From Acinetobacter haemolyticus CIP 64.3 = MTCC 9819 (GTDB lineage: Bacteria > Pseudomonadota > Gammaproteobacteria > Pseudomonadales > Moraxellaceae): a DNA stretch of 64,000 nt. Where the stretch lies: contig NZ_KB849801.1 in the NCBI RefSeq assembly GCF_000369065.1, positions 54,637-118,636 on the forward strand. Reading direction: 5' to 3'. Below the pieces are notes generated by a model. That model saw only the letters and a program-made list of their open reading frames with translations, did no database searches and was not told the origin of the DNA. Positions 36,505 through 45,925 of the stretch are shown piece by piece; within the stretch, counting starts at the first letter, position 1; every line of letters begins with the position of its first letter. The position numbers and the translations under genes were made by a program.

Positions 36505-37662
36505 TTAATCTAAAGGATTTCCTACAATATTGCTAATAATTCCTTGCATGATGTGCGAACCTTGTTCTGTATAGAGTGATTGATACCACTCTTCAGTCAC
36601 TTTTTGATCTTTCATATGCGTTACATCACAACGCTTACGAGCACGTAATACCATTTCTTTGGTTCGGTCATTACGTTTGTTCTGGTATCTTTCTAGTGCA
36701 TCACTTAGCCCAAAAGTATTTATTTGCAAAGCACGTGCCAAGTAAATAGCATCTTCCATTGCTTGGCAACCGCCTTGCCCAATGTCTGGGGTGGTACTGT
36801 GTGCTGCATCGCCAAGTAAAACGACACGACCTTTATAAAAATTCATAAAAGGTTCAATATCATGGATTTCAACGCGATTGGTTTTTTGCTCATCTAAACG
36901 ATCAATCAGTTGATGTACAGGTGAACACCAATCTTTGAAATATTTTTTCAGCTCAGTTTTATATTGATCACGTTGATTGGGTAGACCTGCTTCTATAGGC
37001 ACATCAAAAAAGAAATAGAAACGATTTTGTGCTATAGGCATAAGTGAGACACGTTTTCCTTCACCGACATAGGTTGTCCATTGTTGCGCTGGTGCAATTT
37101 TTTCGTCAATTTCAACCAGCCCATTCCAATTGACATAACCAGCATAACGTCGTTCAACTTGATGGCCGAGTACAAACTTGCGTGTGATGGAGTGAGTGCC
37201 ATCTGCACCAATCAATAGATCTGCTTTTATCTGGGAACCATTGGCAAAACGAATGCTGACATATTCAGACTGATTTTCAATCTCGGTCATTCTCATGCCT
37301 AGCTTAATATTTTCTAAGCCAAATGTTTGCATGAGCAGGCGTTGTAAATCTGCACGTGCAACAGGGTAGGCACGTTGTCCAACTTCTTTGTATAAAGGAG
37401 TTAAACTAAATTGAGTCATGGTTTGACAAGTGAGACCATCGATATAGGAAAGAGACTCCATTTCTCCGCCTAAAGCTTGAATTTGATCAGTCAAACCAAG
37501 GTAATTTAGACATTTTACGCCGTTCGACCATAGTGATATTGCTGCGCCTACCGGTAAAATTTCTGCTGCTTGTTCATAAATCGTGACCTGATGTCCAAAT
37601 TTTTTTAAAGCGATACCAGCAGTTAAACCGCCCATACCTGCACCTACAATCGCAATATTCAT
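36505..37662 (-). CDS. hpxO: FAD-dependent urate hydroxylase
   Basis: A protein of 385 residues of the class A flavoprotein monooxygenases. It has the FAD site [13 protein letters not shown] (residues 7-19) with Glu at the end of strand 2 (TIYEQ), the DG motif ([13 protein letters not shown]) and [22 protein letters not shown]. The close HpxO-like pattern and the context with uraH and uraD make urate 5-hydroxylase the best call: urate to 5-hydroxyisourate with NADH and oxygen. It runs opposite to the uraDH unit and has its own GntR-type operator upstream at 37746-37756 and terminator downstream. Confidence 0.88.
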   Translation of the reverse strand: MNIAIVGAGMGGLTAGIALKKFGHQVTIYEQAAEILPVGAAISLWSNGVKCLNYLGLTDQIQALGGEMESLSYIDGLTCQTMTQFSLTPLYKEVGQRAYPVARADLQRLLMQTFGLENIKLGMRMTEIENQSEYVSIRFANGSQIKADLLIGADGTHSITRKFVLGHQVERRYAGYVNWNGLVEIDEKIAPAQQWTTYVGEGKRVSLMPIAQNRFYFFFDVPIEAGLPNQRDQYKTELKKYFKDWCSPVHQLIDRLDEQKTNRVEIHDIEPFMNFYKGRVVLLGDAAHSTTPDIGQGGCQAMEDAIYLARALQINTFGLSDALERYQNKRNDRTKEMVLRARKRCDVTHMKDQKVTEEWYQSLYTEQGSHIMQGIISNIVGNPLD

Positions 37663-37745
37663 TGTTCAGACCCTAGTATTCAAAATGATAAAATTTCTAA
37701 TGAGTCTTAAGCGAGAATTGTGCCAATTTTATTTGGTGGTTTAAC

Positions 37746-37756
37746 AGGTCATACCA
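37746..37756. promoter_or_regulatory. GntR operator before hpxO
   Basis: AGGTCATACCA differs from the uraD site by few bases and keeps the nGGTCnnACCA core. It lies about 85 bases before the hpxO start, in the space between hpxO and gntR. Confidence 0.65.
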
Positions 37757-37843
37757 GTTATTTTGCGCTATGAAGAAGCGGAAATAGGATGGGTGTTTCG
37801 ATGTGGTTCACAGTTTGAGTTAAAGTGGTGCATGGGTATTTTA

Positions 37844-38560
37844 TCAAGACTCATGACGAGAAAAATAAACACCAGCACGTTGAGCAGCGCCAATAATATG
37901 TGCCTGCATTGCCTTTTCAGCCGCTAAAGCATCTTGTTTAAAGAGTGCTTGTAAAATCGCATCATGTTCTTTAATGGTTTTAAATGCTAAATTTGGTTGA
38001 ACAAAAGGAAGAATCTGACTTTTCTTAATCCATTCGTTATGCATTTTAAGTGTTTGAATGATCGACTGATTATGACTTAAATCAATGATATGTTGATGAA
38101 ATGCATAATCAAATTCAGAAGCAGCTTGCCAATTTTGTTGCAAAATTGCATTTGAGAGCGCTTCATAGTGTTGTTTTAAAATTAATTTATCTTGTTCAGT
38201 TAGATATTCACATGCCAGCAGGGCGCAAAACCCTTCAAGTACGTAGCGTAATTGATAAAAATCTTTTAAAGAAATGCGATGTTCACCTTCCCATTGTTCT
38301 GCTGCTTTACTGTGTTGTGAGATGACATACACCCCTTTACCAGCCTTGATTTCTAATAGACCTAAAGCGGCAAGGCGGGTCAAAGCTTCACGCAGAGAAG
38401 CGCGGCTAATTCCTAATTGCGTGGCAAGATCACGTTGAGAGGGTAATGCAGAACCAATTGCATAAGTACCTTCCTGAATGCGTTGATGAATGACTTCCAC
38501 TGCTTGCTCAGTCACTTGAGATGATTTTCCATTGAGCATTGCTTGTGGACTCATAAACAT
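37844..38560 (-). CDS. GntR-family (FadR/FCD) regulator of purine breakdown
   Basis: A protein of 238 residues. The N-terminal winged helix reads IHQRIQEGTYAIGSALPSQRDLATQLGISRASLREALTRLAALGLLEIKAGKGVYV. A helical FCD ligand domain follows from about residue 95 (FYQLRYVLEGFCALLACEYL, FDYAFHQHIIDLSHN, EHDAILQAL). FCD domains bind small acids with a metal; the ligand here is unknown and a purine catabolite such as allantoin or allantoate is inferred. It is divergent from alc with an operator-like palindrome between them, and the same site recurs before hpxO and uraD. Confidence 0.88.
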   Translation of the reverse strand: MFMSPQAMLNGKSSQVTEQAVEVIHQRIQEGTYAIGSALPSQRDLATQLGISRASLREALTRLAALGLLEIKAGKGVYVISQHSKAAEQWEGEHRISLKDFYQLRYVLEGFCALLACEYLTEQDKLILKQHYEALSNAILQQNWQAASEFDYAFHQHIIDLSHNQSIIQTLKMHNEWIKKSQILPFVQPNLAFKTIKEHDAILQALFKQDALAAEKAMQAHIIGAAQRAGVYFSRHES

Positions 38561-38652
38561 CGTTTCCTAAAAATAAAATGAACAATTTGATTCTACACAA
38601 AATTTATAAATTTAAATTGCTTCAAAGCTAAAATTAGATAATTATTTATAAC

Positions 38653-38663
38653 AGGTCAGACCA
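38653..38663. promoter_or_regulatory. GntR operator between gntR and alc
   Basis: AGGTCAGACCA, inside CAGGTCAGACCAG, matches the sites before uraD and hpxO. It lies in the 160-base divergent region, 57 bases before the alc start, so autoregulation together with alc control is likely. Confidence 0.72.
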
Positions 38664-38720
38664 GTTGGACTGGATTTTGCATAGAATGAACCATATGAAA
38701 ATGTTTTGTAGGATTGATTA

Positions 38721-39725
38721 ATGACGGTGCATATTGCCAAAGTAGTCGCTTTGCCAGATAACTTACAGGGTTTAACCAATTTAGCTGATGCGCGCATTGG
38801 CGCGAGCATTGTGTCTTGCTCTGATGAGTTTTTTGCAAGTGCGGAAAGAATGTTACAACCAGAACCTGCAAAATTCATCGAAGGCAAGTTCGATGATCAT
38901 GGGAAATGGATGGATGGATGGGAAACACGTCGTAAGCGTGAAGCAGGATACGATTGGTGTATTGTGCGTTTGGGTGTAACTGGAAAAGTTTCAGGTTTTG
39001 ATCTCGATACTTCTTTTTTCACAGGGAATTATCCTGCTTCTGCATCGATTGAAGGGTGTTATGCACCTGATGATCAACTGGAAAATATCACTTGGATTCC
39101 ATTGTTAGAAAACTCGGTTTTGTCTCCAGATCATCATCATTTTTTTAGTTGTGAAGTACATAAAATCAGCCACATTCGACTTAATATTTTCCCTGATGGC
39201 GGTGTTGCTCGTTTACGTGTTTATGGCAATGTTGTACTGGAAAATATAGATTCAACCCAACAAATTGATCTGATTGGTTTGAAAAATGGAGGGCGTATTG
39301 TTGCATTTAGTGATGCGCACTATGGGCATCCGAATAATTTACTCAGCCCAGATCGTGGCATCAATATGGGCGATGGTTGGGAAACCAAGCGTCGTCGTGA
39401 ACCTGGTTTTGACTGGTGCGTTATTGCCTTAGGTCAAGCGGGGCACGTAGAAAAAATAGAAATTGATACAGCACATTTTAAGGGTAATTTTCCTGCTTTT
39501 TGTTCGATACAAGCTGCTTATGTTGAGGATGCAACAGATGCACAGTTGATTCCTCAGAGTATGTTTTGGTCTTACTTATTAGAACAGCAGCCTTTATCAA
39601 TGGACGCGATTCACACATATATTGCAGAAGTTTTGCAGCATCAAAAAGTGAACTATATCCGTGTAAATATGATTCCTGATGGTGGGATCAGTCGAATTCG
39701 CTTATGGGGCAAAATCAAAGAATAA
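38721..39725 (+). CDS. alc: Allantoicase
   Basis: A protein of 334 residues made of two homologous repeats of about 160. Each carries the block GWET(R/K)R(K/R)REPG(Y/F)DWC followed by GNFPA and RLN(I/M)(F/I)PDGG: once near residues 55-165 and again near 215-325. Allantoicase hydrolyses allantoate to ureidoglycolate and urea. It is the first gene of a plus-strand unit with allA, 283 bases apart, and divergent from gntR. Confidence 0.92.
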   Translation: MTVHIAKVVALPDNLQGLTNLADARIGASIVSCSDEFFASAERMLQPEPAKFIEGKFDDHGKWMDGWETRRKREAGYDWCIVRLGVTGKVSGFDLDTSFFTGNYPASASIEGCYAPDDQLENITWIPLLENSVLSPDHHHFFSCEVHKISHIRLNIFPDGGVARLRVYGNVVLENIDSTQQIDLIGLKNGGRIVAFSDAHYGHPNNLLSPDRGINMGDGWETKRRREPGFDWCVIALGQAGHVEKIEIDTAHFKGNFPAFCSIQAAYVEDATDAQLIPQSMFWSYLLEQQPLSMDAIHTYIAEVLQHQKVNYIRVNMIPDGGISRIRLWGKIKE

Positions 39726-39767
39726 AATTGTTTCTTCAGTAATGCGCAGAGTCATATAAGTTTTGAT

Positions 39768-39918
39768 AACAGATCATTTTTGTATTGGTATTTGCTTACT
39801 TTTGAAAGATCAAAAGTAACAAAAATCTTTCGTTAGTCTGATGGCACATCCTGAGCAAAACCAAAGTACTGCTTGGGTTGCAGCGCAAGACAGCCTAACG
39901 GGCGGCATCTATGCCGCC
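39768..39918 (+). repeat. Dispersed intergenic repeat, copy 1
   Basis: About 150 bases filling most of the alc-allA gap. It contains TTACTTTTGA-a-AGATCAAAAGTAA, an inverted pair, then CTTTCGTTAGTCTGATGGCAC, and ends in the hairpin GGCGGCAT-CT-ATGCCGCC. A closely similar block in the reverse orientation lies at 47699-47820. Confidence 0.8.
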
Positions 39919-40008
39919 TAGCTTGATAGCAAATGTTCATTATGCATTGAATTAGAGAAGAACAATCTACGAAGTTTCGTTCTGCTAAAATAAAGTGAAG
40001 TTCAATAT

Positions 40009-40539
40009 ATGAGAAAAAACATCCAAATTCAGCCTTTAACTCAAGATAGTTTTTCCGCTTTTGGTGATGTGATTGAAAAAGAAAATCATGATTTTTTTTC
40101 GATTAACCAAGGTTTAACGCAGCGCTATCATGCATTATCAGTTGCTCAAATTACTGGTGATCACGTTACTGTGGGGATGAGTATTTTTCATAACTTATGT
40201 GCAACACAGATTCCGTTTAAAATAGATATGCTTGAACGTCATCCTTACGGCTCACAATCGTTCATTCCATTACAACAACAAAAATTTATCATTATTGTGG
40301 CTTTACCTTTGGATCACTCACAACCAGATGAACAGCAAATCTATGCCTTTCTAAGTAATGGTAAGCAGGGTATTACCTATCGCCAAGGGGTTTGGCATCA
40401 TCCATTAATTACCTTAGAAGCTGAAAGTGATTTTTTAGTGGTGGATCGTATTGGTGGTGGACAAAATTGTGATGTGTATCATTTGGTTGAATCGAAGTGG
40501 GTTATTGAACGGAAACAGTCAGAGATTTTAAGTCTCTGA
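40009..40539 (+). CDS. allA: Ureidoglycolate lyase
   Basis: A protein of 176 residues of the AllA family: FSAFGDVIE at the N-terminus, the signature DMLERHPYGSQSFIPL, and GVWHHPLI and FLVVDRIGGGQNCD in the C-terminal half. It splits ureidoglycolate to glyoxylate and urea, the final step of the route opened by allantoicase just upstream. The 3' end converges with the oxygenase gene, 12 bases apart. Confidence 0.9.
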   Translation: MRKNIQIQPLTQDSFSAFGDVIEKENHDFFSINQGLTQRYHALSVAQITGDHVTVGMSIFHNLCATQIPFKIDMLERHPYGSQSFIPLQQQKFIIIVALPLDHSQPDEQQIYAFLSNGKQGITYRQGVWHHPLITLEAESDFLVVDRIGGGQNCDVYHLVESKWVIERKQSEILSL

Positions 40540-40551
40540 CCGCAAAATTAT

Positions 40552-41565
40552 TTAATATTTACCTTTAAAATTTGCACTAATTCTTTGTTTTAGATATTCC
40601 TTTGCCGTGATTGCTGGATATTTCTTTTGCGGGCTTTCGATGATCACATGTTCATTGGCTTGACAGAAGAATGCCAAACTATAACGTGCGCCTTGATATT
40701 CATGGGCTTCAGGATTTTTAACGCGATGAAAATTTGATGGAAGTTGATCATCACTCCAGCGCATCAACATATCACCAATATTACAAGTGATTACATCATC
40801 ACGCGGTTCAATACTTGTCCATTGTTGTTGGTCCATGTCTTTACCAGGACAAACTTGCAGACCACCTTGGCCTTTGCGCTGAAATAGTAAGGTTAAACAA
40901 TCAAAATCGGTATGTGCACCAGCACGCCATAACCCCAGTTGATCTTTGATGGCTGGATCAATTGCATAATAGTGCAGCATCCGGAGTGTACTTTGATAAG
41001 TTTCTTGATCAGGATCATGTGCTAGCGTAAAGAAATTATCTGCGAATCCAAGTTTGTAAGCAAAGCAAGATAATATTTTCATACCCACTTGCCAGCATGC
41101 TTTTTCAAACTCAAGCATTGTGGTCTTAAATGTTGGTAATTCTTGTTCGCTGGGATACAACCCCATCATTCTTGGGCGCGTAATTTGATAGGATTCTTTC
41201 TGATCGGGCGTACTTGTAGATGGGCGAATTTGAGCTTTGCTTTCCCAGCCAGCATTTCGATTCAAAGGGTATTGGGATTTGATATGTGTAGGTAGCTCAA
41301 AAAACTTTTTTGTCATTTCAAAAGCATTTTGAATTTGTTCTAAATTAATCCCGTGATTTGAAACTTGAAAAAAACCAATATCAGTTGCCGCAGACCAAAG
41401 CTGTTCTGCAATTTCATATTTACGATCTTCAAAGTTGGAAAGATCAATGATACGAACTTCTCTTTCAAAAGTTTCTTGACCCAAAGCCCCCATACGTGCT
41501 TCTTTTTGCAGCTCTTCTAAACTGTAATTATTTTCAGCTAAATTGGTCATGTTCGCGCTATTCAT
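40552..41565 (-). CDS. 2-oxoglutarate/Fe(II) oxygenase, IPNS-like
   Basis: A protein of 337 residues. The N-terminal DIOX_N part reads VRIIDLSNFEDRK..IAEQLWSAATDIGFFQVSNHGI. The C-terminal jelly roll has the iron ligands HTDFD (His-x-Asp) and the distal His in NFHRVKNP, with the 2-oxoglutarate Arg-x-Ser in RYSLAFF. Substrate unknown. It sits inside the purine island between allA and the ABC transporter, so a purine or ureide substrate is the obvious guess. One candidate is xanthine hydroxylation, done in fungi by a different 2-oxoglutarate oxygenase type. That remains inference. Confidence 0.8.
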   Translation of the reverse strand: MNSANMTNLAENNYSLEELQKEARMGALGQETFEREVRIIDLSNFEDRKYEIAEQLWSAATDIGFFQVSNHGINLEQIQNAFEMTKKFFELPTHIKSQYPLNRNAGWESKAQIRPSTSTPDQKESYQITRPRMMGLYPSEQELPTFKTTMLEFEKACWQVGMKILSCFAYKLGFADNFFTLAHDPDQETYQSTLRMLHYYAIDPAIKDQLGLWRAGAHTDFDCLTLLFQRKGQGGLQVCPGKDMDQQQWTSIEPRDDVITCNIGDMLMRWSDDQLPSNFHRVKNPEAHEYQGARYSLAFFCQANEHVIIESPQKKYPAITAKEYLKQRISANFKGKY

Positions 41566-42236
41566 ATTTCACCTCAATTGTTGAATAAACCATGACCCAA
41601 TCAAATTGAATGAAAGGCTACTGGGTCATTTTTTCAAAAAAGAGCAACACATCCTAAAAAAATAGAATGTGAGCTTATTTCTGAGCAATGACCCACATAT
41701 ATTGTTTTGATATATGCTGAACGCTTCTACTCCGACAAATCAATATAAGCATTTTTTATACCAATCTAAAAAGAGATTAATTTATGACCTTGATGTATAT
41801 AAAATATGAGAAATAATATTGACCAATATAGAATATTTGAATGTCTAAAATTATAGTTTAATATTTGATCCTTTTTTGTGCATGTTATGGTTTAAAAATG
41901 GTGCATTTTATTTGTCTATCTAAAATTATTCAAAATTAAAAGTAATGTTAATAAAAAATAGATGGCTGATGTGAAATTAAAAGAAAAAATATTAGCTTAT
42001 CTTTATGAAATATATCGATTAAATAAATGCTGGCATGGTGTTTGCCAAATCATAACTGAGTATAAGCGGTTAGTGTGTATTACACATGGGACATTGCTCT
42101 ACAGCGTTAGCTGTTCCTCTTTTGGGGACAAAGTCATTTCAGGGCTTTGAGAGAATCTGTGTGCCTTTTTACATTCGATTTTTATTCCCCTAAAAGAACA
42201 GTGAAATGAGTTCAAACATATTTAGGGGTCTTACTT
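41566..42236. other. 671-base intergenic region with long leader
   Basis: Very AT-rich. It separates the oxygenase gene (minus) from the ABC transporter operon (plus), so both promoters should lie here; no strong pair was picked out by eye. A 62-codon frame at 41962-42150 has no recognisable features and is probably chance. The last 50 bases form a hairpin over the ribosome-binding site of the transporter gene, listed separately. Confidence 0.5.
42187..42236 (+). promoter_or_regulatory. RBS-sequestering hairpin, candidate riboswitch
   Basis: CCCCTAAA (42187-42194) pairs perfectly with TTTAGGGG (42221-42228). Inside, GAAC (42196-42199) pairs with GTTC (42210-42213), leaving an internal loop of A against AAACATA and a 10-base apical loop. 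The only ribosome-binding site, AGGGG, is buried in the outer stem, 8 bases before the ATG. The gene encodes an NMT1-type binding protein in a purine island, the context known for the NMT1/xanthine riboswitch class. Identity with that class is inferred; its consensus could not be checked here. Confidence 0.5.
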
Positions 42237-43214
42237 ATGAAAATTCAGCACTATGTAGGCAAAGGGCGATTAGCTGTCATTGCGAGCGCATTACTATTCA
42301 GTTCATTTACTCAAGCTGCCGACAAATTAGTTTTACAAACCACATGATATGCACAAGCAGAGCAAGGTGGTTATTATCAAGCTTTAGCACAAGGAATCTA
42401 TAAAAAATATGGGCTAGATGTCGATATTAAAATCGGTGGCCCACAAGTCAATAATATGACGTTATTACTTTCTAAACGTGCAGATATTATTATTAATTAT
42501 GATCTCCAAGTATTAAAAGGTATAGAAAGTAATTTTCCGATCAAGGCAATTGCTGCACCATTTCAATTTGATCCACAAGGTATTTTGACTCACAGCGATG
42601 TGAAATCTTTGGCAGATTTGAAAGGAAAAACAATTCTTGTATCTACCAGCGGACAAGCAAGTTGGTGGCCATGGTTGAGAGAAAAATATAATTTAAATGC
42701 GGCTCAGGCTCGTCCTTATACTTTCAACATGCAACCATTTTTAGCAAGTAAAAATGTAGCTCAACAAGCCTATGCAACCTCAGAGGTGTTTCAAGCAAAA
42801 AAAGCTGAACCTTCGAGTAATTTTTTCTTATTCGCTGATGCTGGATACCCAGCCTATGGTGGAATTCTTGTAACTCGAAATGATGTCATTCAAGCAAAAC
42901 CCGATGTTTTAAAACGTTTCGTACAGGCTTCTATGGAAGGTTGGAAAAACTACCTAGCCGATCCTCGTTTAGGCAATGCGATGATAAAAAAAGAAAATCC
43001 TAATATGAATGATGATTTATTGGCTTTTGCAGTTGATCAAATGAAAAAACGAAAATTGATTGATGGCGGAGATGCCAAAACTCGAGGGATTGGCGTGATG
43101 ACAGACGCGCGTTGGAAAGCAACGCGTGATTTTATGGTAAATGCAGGTTTGCTCAATGCTAAAACTAATTGGAAAGCGGCTTATACCACACAGTTTAATC
43201 CTGTAAGTAAATAA
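42237..43214 (+). pseudogene. NMT1/SsuA-like ABC binding protein, nonsense codon
   Basis: A 326-codon frame from ATG 42237 with a signal peptide (KIQHYVGKGRLAVIASALLFSSFTQAA). Codon 37, TGA at 42345-42347, interrupts LQTT-*-YAQAEQGGYYQALAQGIYKKYGLDV. Family members have Trp at this place, so TGG to TGA is the simplest change. Everything after is intact: DIKIGGPQVNNM, LADLKGKTILVSTSGQASWWPWL, and GYPAYGGILVTRNDVI. An internal ATG at 42456 could only give a piece without signal and first lobe. The protein would bind a small substrate in the periplasm. Recoding or a sequencing error are the alternatives. Confidence 0.88.
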
Positions 43215-43266
43215 CAATTACATCAGTAGGTTAGAAAATCAGACATTCGTCTCAAGGGGAAACCGC

Positions 43267-44082
43267 ATGAATTCAGTTTTATCTGTAGATATTCCGACTA
43301 CATCAAATTTTGTTACGCCAATGATTATGGTGCGTGGAGCCGAAAAAACCTATCCAAACGGCACACATGCTTTACAGCGACTTGATCTAGATATTGCACG
43401 AGGTGAAATTGTTTCTCTACTTGGACCATCGGGCTGTGGCAAAAGCACATTACTGAAGATGTTTGCTGATCTTGAGCAACCCTCAGCGGGGCAAGTTCGC
43501 TGGAATGGTAAGGCGGATATTCAATCACAATGCAAAATGGCAATGGTATTCCAAGAAGCCATACTTATGCCTTGGGCAACGATTGAGGAAAATGTACGTC
43601 TGCCACTTGATTTACAACACATTGCTAAGTCGAAAAGTTCCTCCAAAGTATCTGATGCTTTGAAAGCAGTAGGATTAGAGCAATTTGCGAAAGCTTATCC
43701 GCGTGAACTTTCAGGAGGAATGCAAATGCGCGCTTCTCTTGCTCGTGCATTAGTGACAGAGCCAGATTTATTACTCATGGATGAACCCTTTGGAGCTTTA
43801 GATGAGTTTACTCGACATAAACTCGATAGTGATATCCGAAAACTTTGGTCTGAACGCGATTTAACCGTTGTTTTTGTTACTCATAGTATTTACGAAGCAG
43901 TGTATTTGTCTTCTAGAGTGATCGTGATGGGTGCAAGACCTGGTCGAGTAATCGCAGATTTAGAAGTGGATGGACCATATCATCGAGATGAATCTTTTAG
44001 AACATCTGATGCGTTTATCAAACAATGTGCACATTTTTCTGCTTTGTTGGCTCAAGCAAACGGAGGGTATGATCATGGTTAA
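43267..44082 (+). CDS. ABC transporter ATPase (SsuB/TauB-like)
   Basis: A protein of 271 residues with all ABC motifs: Walker A LLGPSGCGKSTLLKM, the Q loop MVFQEAILMPWAT, signature ELSGGMQMRASLARAL, Walker B LLLMDEPFGALDE, and the switch His in VFVTHSIYEAV. It belongs to the nitrate/sulfonate/taurine-type importers. It is intact but both partner genes are broken. It lies 52 bases after the binding protein and overlaps the permease start. Confidence 0.9.
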   Translation: MNSVLSVDIPTTSNFVTPMIMVRGAEKTYPNGTHALQRLDLDIARGEIVSLLGPSGCGKSTLLKMFADLEQPSAGQVRWNGKADIQSQCKMAMVFQEAILMPWATIEENVRLPLDLQHIAKSKSSSKVSDALKAVGLEQFAKAYPRELSGGMQMRASLARALVTEPDLLLMDEPFGALDEFTRHKLDSDIRKLWSERDLTVVFVTHSIYEAVYLSSRVIVMGARPGRVIADLEVDGPYHRDESFRTSDAFIKQCAHFSALLAQANGGYDHG

Positions 44083-44705
44083 ACCTTTAATACAACATCC
44101 TGCTATGCAACGTATTGCAGCGCCATTCATGCTTGGCTGCTTCTTATTACTCACATGGCAATTGAGTTTTCAGCAATTAGAAGTTCCCGTTTATGTTGTA
44201 CCAAAGCCAAGTGATATTGTGATGGCAATGATGAATCAATCTTCGCTGTTGTTTGGTAGTTTATGGGTGACGTTAAAGATCACATTACTTGCTTTTGCTT
44301 GTGCAGTGATTATTGGAACTTTAATTGCTTTTCTATTTGTACAAAGTCGTGTTGTAGAAGCATGTTTTATGCCTTATGCCATTTTATTTCAGGTAACTCC
44401 GATCGTGGCGATTGCACCTTTAGTGATTATTTGGATTCAAAATACCACTTTGGCATTGGTGGTATGCGCCATGTTAGTCGCTGTTTTCCCAATACTCACC
44501 AACACAACTTTAGGCCTACGTAGTGTCAATAAAGGGCTACTTAATCTTTTTCAGATTAATAAAGCCAGTCGTTGGCAAATTCTGATGCGTCTGCGTGTGC
44601 CGAATGCGTTGCCTTATTTCTTTGGTGGCCTACGGATTTCATGTGGTTTAGCGCTTGAACCGTACCGGGTTTGTCGGAGACCAAGCTTTCTGAGAGAATG
44701 TCCCG

Positions 44706-45023
44706 ATGAAAAAAGTAAAATATACCCCTGAAATCAGAGAAAGAGCGGTTCAATTATTGATTGAATCCGAGAAAGATTATCCATCGAATTGGGCTGCGAT
44801 CACCGCTATTGCTCCCAAGATAGGTTGTACTCCTGAAACTCTACGTGTTTGGTATCAAAAATATTTAGATAAACAAAACCCAATTAAAGTACAGCAACTT
44901 TCAGATCAAGAACGTATTAAACAACTCGAACGTGAAAATAAAGAACTGCAACGTGCTAACGAAATTCTACGTAAAGCAGCCGCTTTTTTCGCCCAGGCGG
45001 AGCTCGACCGCCCACACAAATAA
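44706..45023 (+). CDS. IS3-family transposase OrfA (copy A2)
   Basis: A protein of 105 residues with helix-turn-helix and coiled coil (RIKQLERENKELQRANEIL). A T-TTT-TTC slippery run at 44984-44990 is followed after five bases by a GGCGG/CCGCC stem (44996-45012), the layout of a programmed -1 frameshift. Confidence 0.9.
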   Translation: MKKVKYTPEIRERAVQLLIESEKDYPSNWAAITAIAPKIGCTPETLRVWYQKYLDKQNPIKVQQLSDQERIKQLERENKELQRANEILRKAAAFFAQAELDRPHK

Positions 45024-45925
45024 TGGTAGATTTCATCCATAACAATAAGGCGTTATATGGTGTTGAGGCGATTTGCAGGATTTTACCGATCGCGGCTTCT
45101 ACCTATTATCGAACACTAGATTTCGTTGAAAACCCAGAACATCGAGCAAAGCGAGATCTACATGACTTGCATCATGCTGAACAAATTAAACGAATTTGGA
45201 AGGAAAGTTCAGGTCGATATGGTGTGCGTAAAGTTTGGCAAAAATTGAAACGTGAAGGCTATGTTATTGCTCGCTGTACAGTTGCTCGATTGATGCAAAA
45301 ACTAGGTATACAAGGTGTTTGGCGTGGTAAGAATAAACAAACTACCCGTAGCCGAGAGGATCAAAAACGAGCAGATGACTTGGTGAAACGCAATTTTAGT
45401 GCTGATCATCCTGACCAGCTATGGGTCGCTGACTTCACGTATATTCAAACAAATTCAGGCTGGGTTTATACTGCATTTATTATTGATGTCTTCTCACGAG
45501 CAATTGTTGGATGGAAAGTATCGACACGGATGAATACAGATATGGTGCTCGATGCACTTGAGCAAGCGTTACATGCTCGAGACATGCCAAAGAATGTGAT
45601 TCACCATAGTGACAGAGGGGTTCAATATCTTTCCATTCGCTATACCAATCGTTTAGAAGCAGCAAATTTACGAGCATCAGTCGGTACGACCGGTGATTCA
45701 TACGATAATGCTTTGGCTGAAACAGTGAATGGCTTATACAAAACAGAGGTGATTGAATATTTAAAAGCAGATTGGCAAGGTTTAGCGGATGTACAACTTG
45801 CGACATTAAATTGGGTAGATTGGTTCAATAAAGAGCGTGTACATAGTGCACTAGGTTATGTGCCACCTTTTGATTTTGAAGCAATGTACTATGATAAAAT
45901 TAATCCGTTAGGTCAGGTGGCCTAA
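45023..45925 (+). CDS. IS3-family transposase OrfB (copy A2)
   Basis: A protein of 300 residues with the rve integrase core; DDE positions are in WVADFTYIQT, HHSDRGVQYLS and DNALAETVNGLYKTE. It is intact, and overlaps OrfA by TAATG in the -1 frame. Confidence 0.9.
   Translation: MVDFIHNNKALYGVEAICRILPIAASTYYRTLDFVENPEHRAKRDLHDLHHAEQIKRIWKESSGRYGVRKVWQKLKREGYVIARCTVARLMQKLGIQGVWRGKNKQTTRSREDQKRADDLVKRNFSADHPDQLWVADFTYIQTNSGWVYTAFIIDVFSRAIVGWKVSTRMNTDMVLDALEQALHARDMPKNVIHHSDRGVQYLSIRYTNRLEAANLRASVGTTGDSYDNALAETVNGLYKTEVIEYLKADWQGLADVQLATLNWVDWFNKERVHSALGYVPPFDFEAMYYDKINPLGQVA

Noticed and set aside
41962-42150. 62-codon open frame in the leader before the ABC transporter
   Set aside because: No good ribosome site, no recognisable domain, and it lies in a long AT-rich region where chance frames are common.
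42345-42347. TGA as selenocysteine in the binding protein
   Set aside because: The position is expected to be Trp, no SECIS-like hairpin was seen right after it, and this protein family does not use selenocysteine.
43970-44068. N-terminal extension of the ABC permease into the ATPase gene
   Set aside because: The frame is open there but overlaps nearly 100 bases of coding sequence; ATG 44069 or 44075 after GGAGGG fits the family start.
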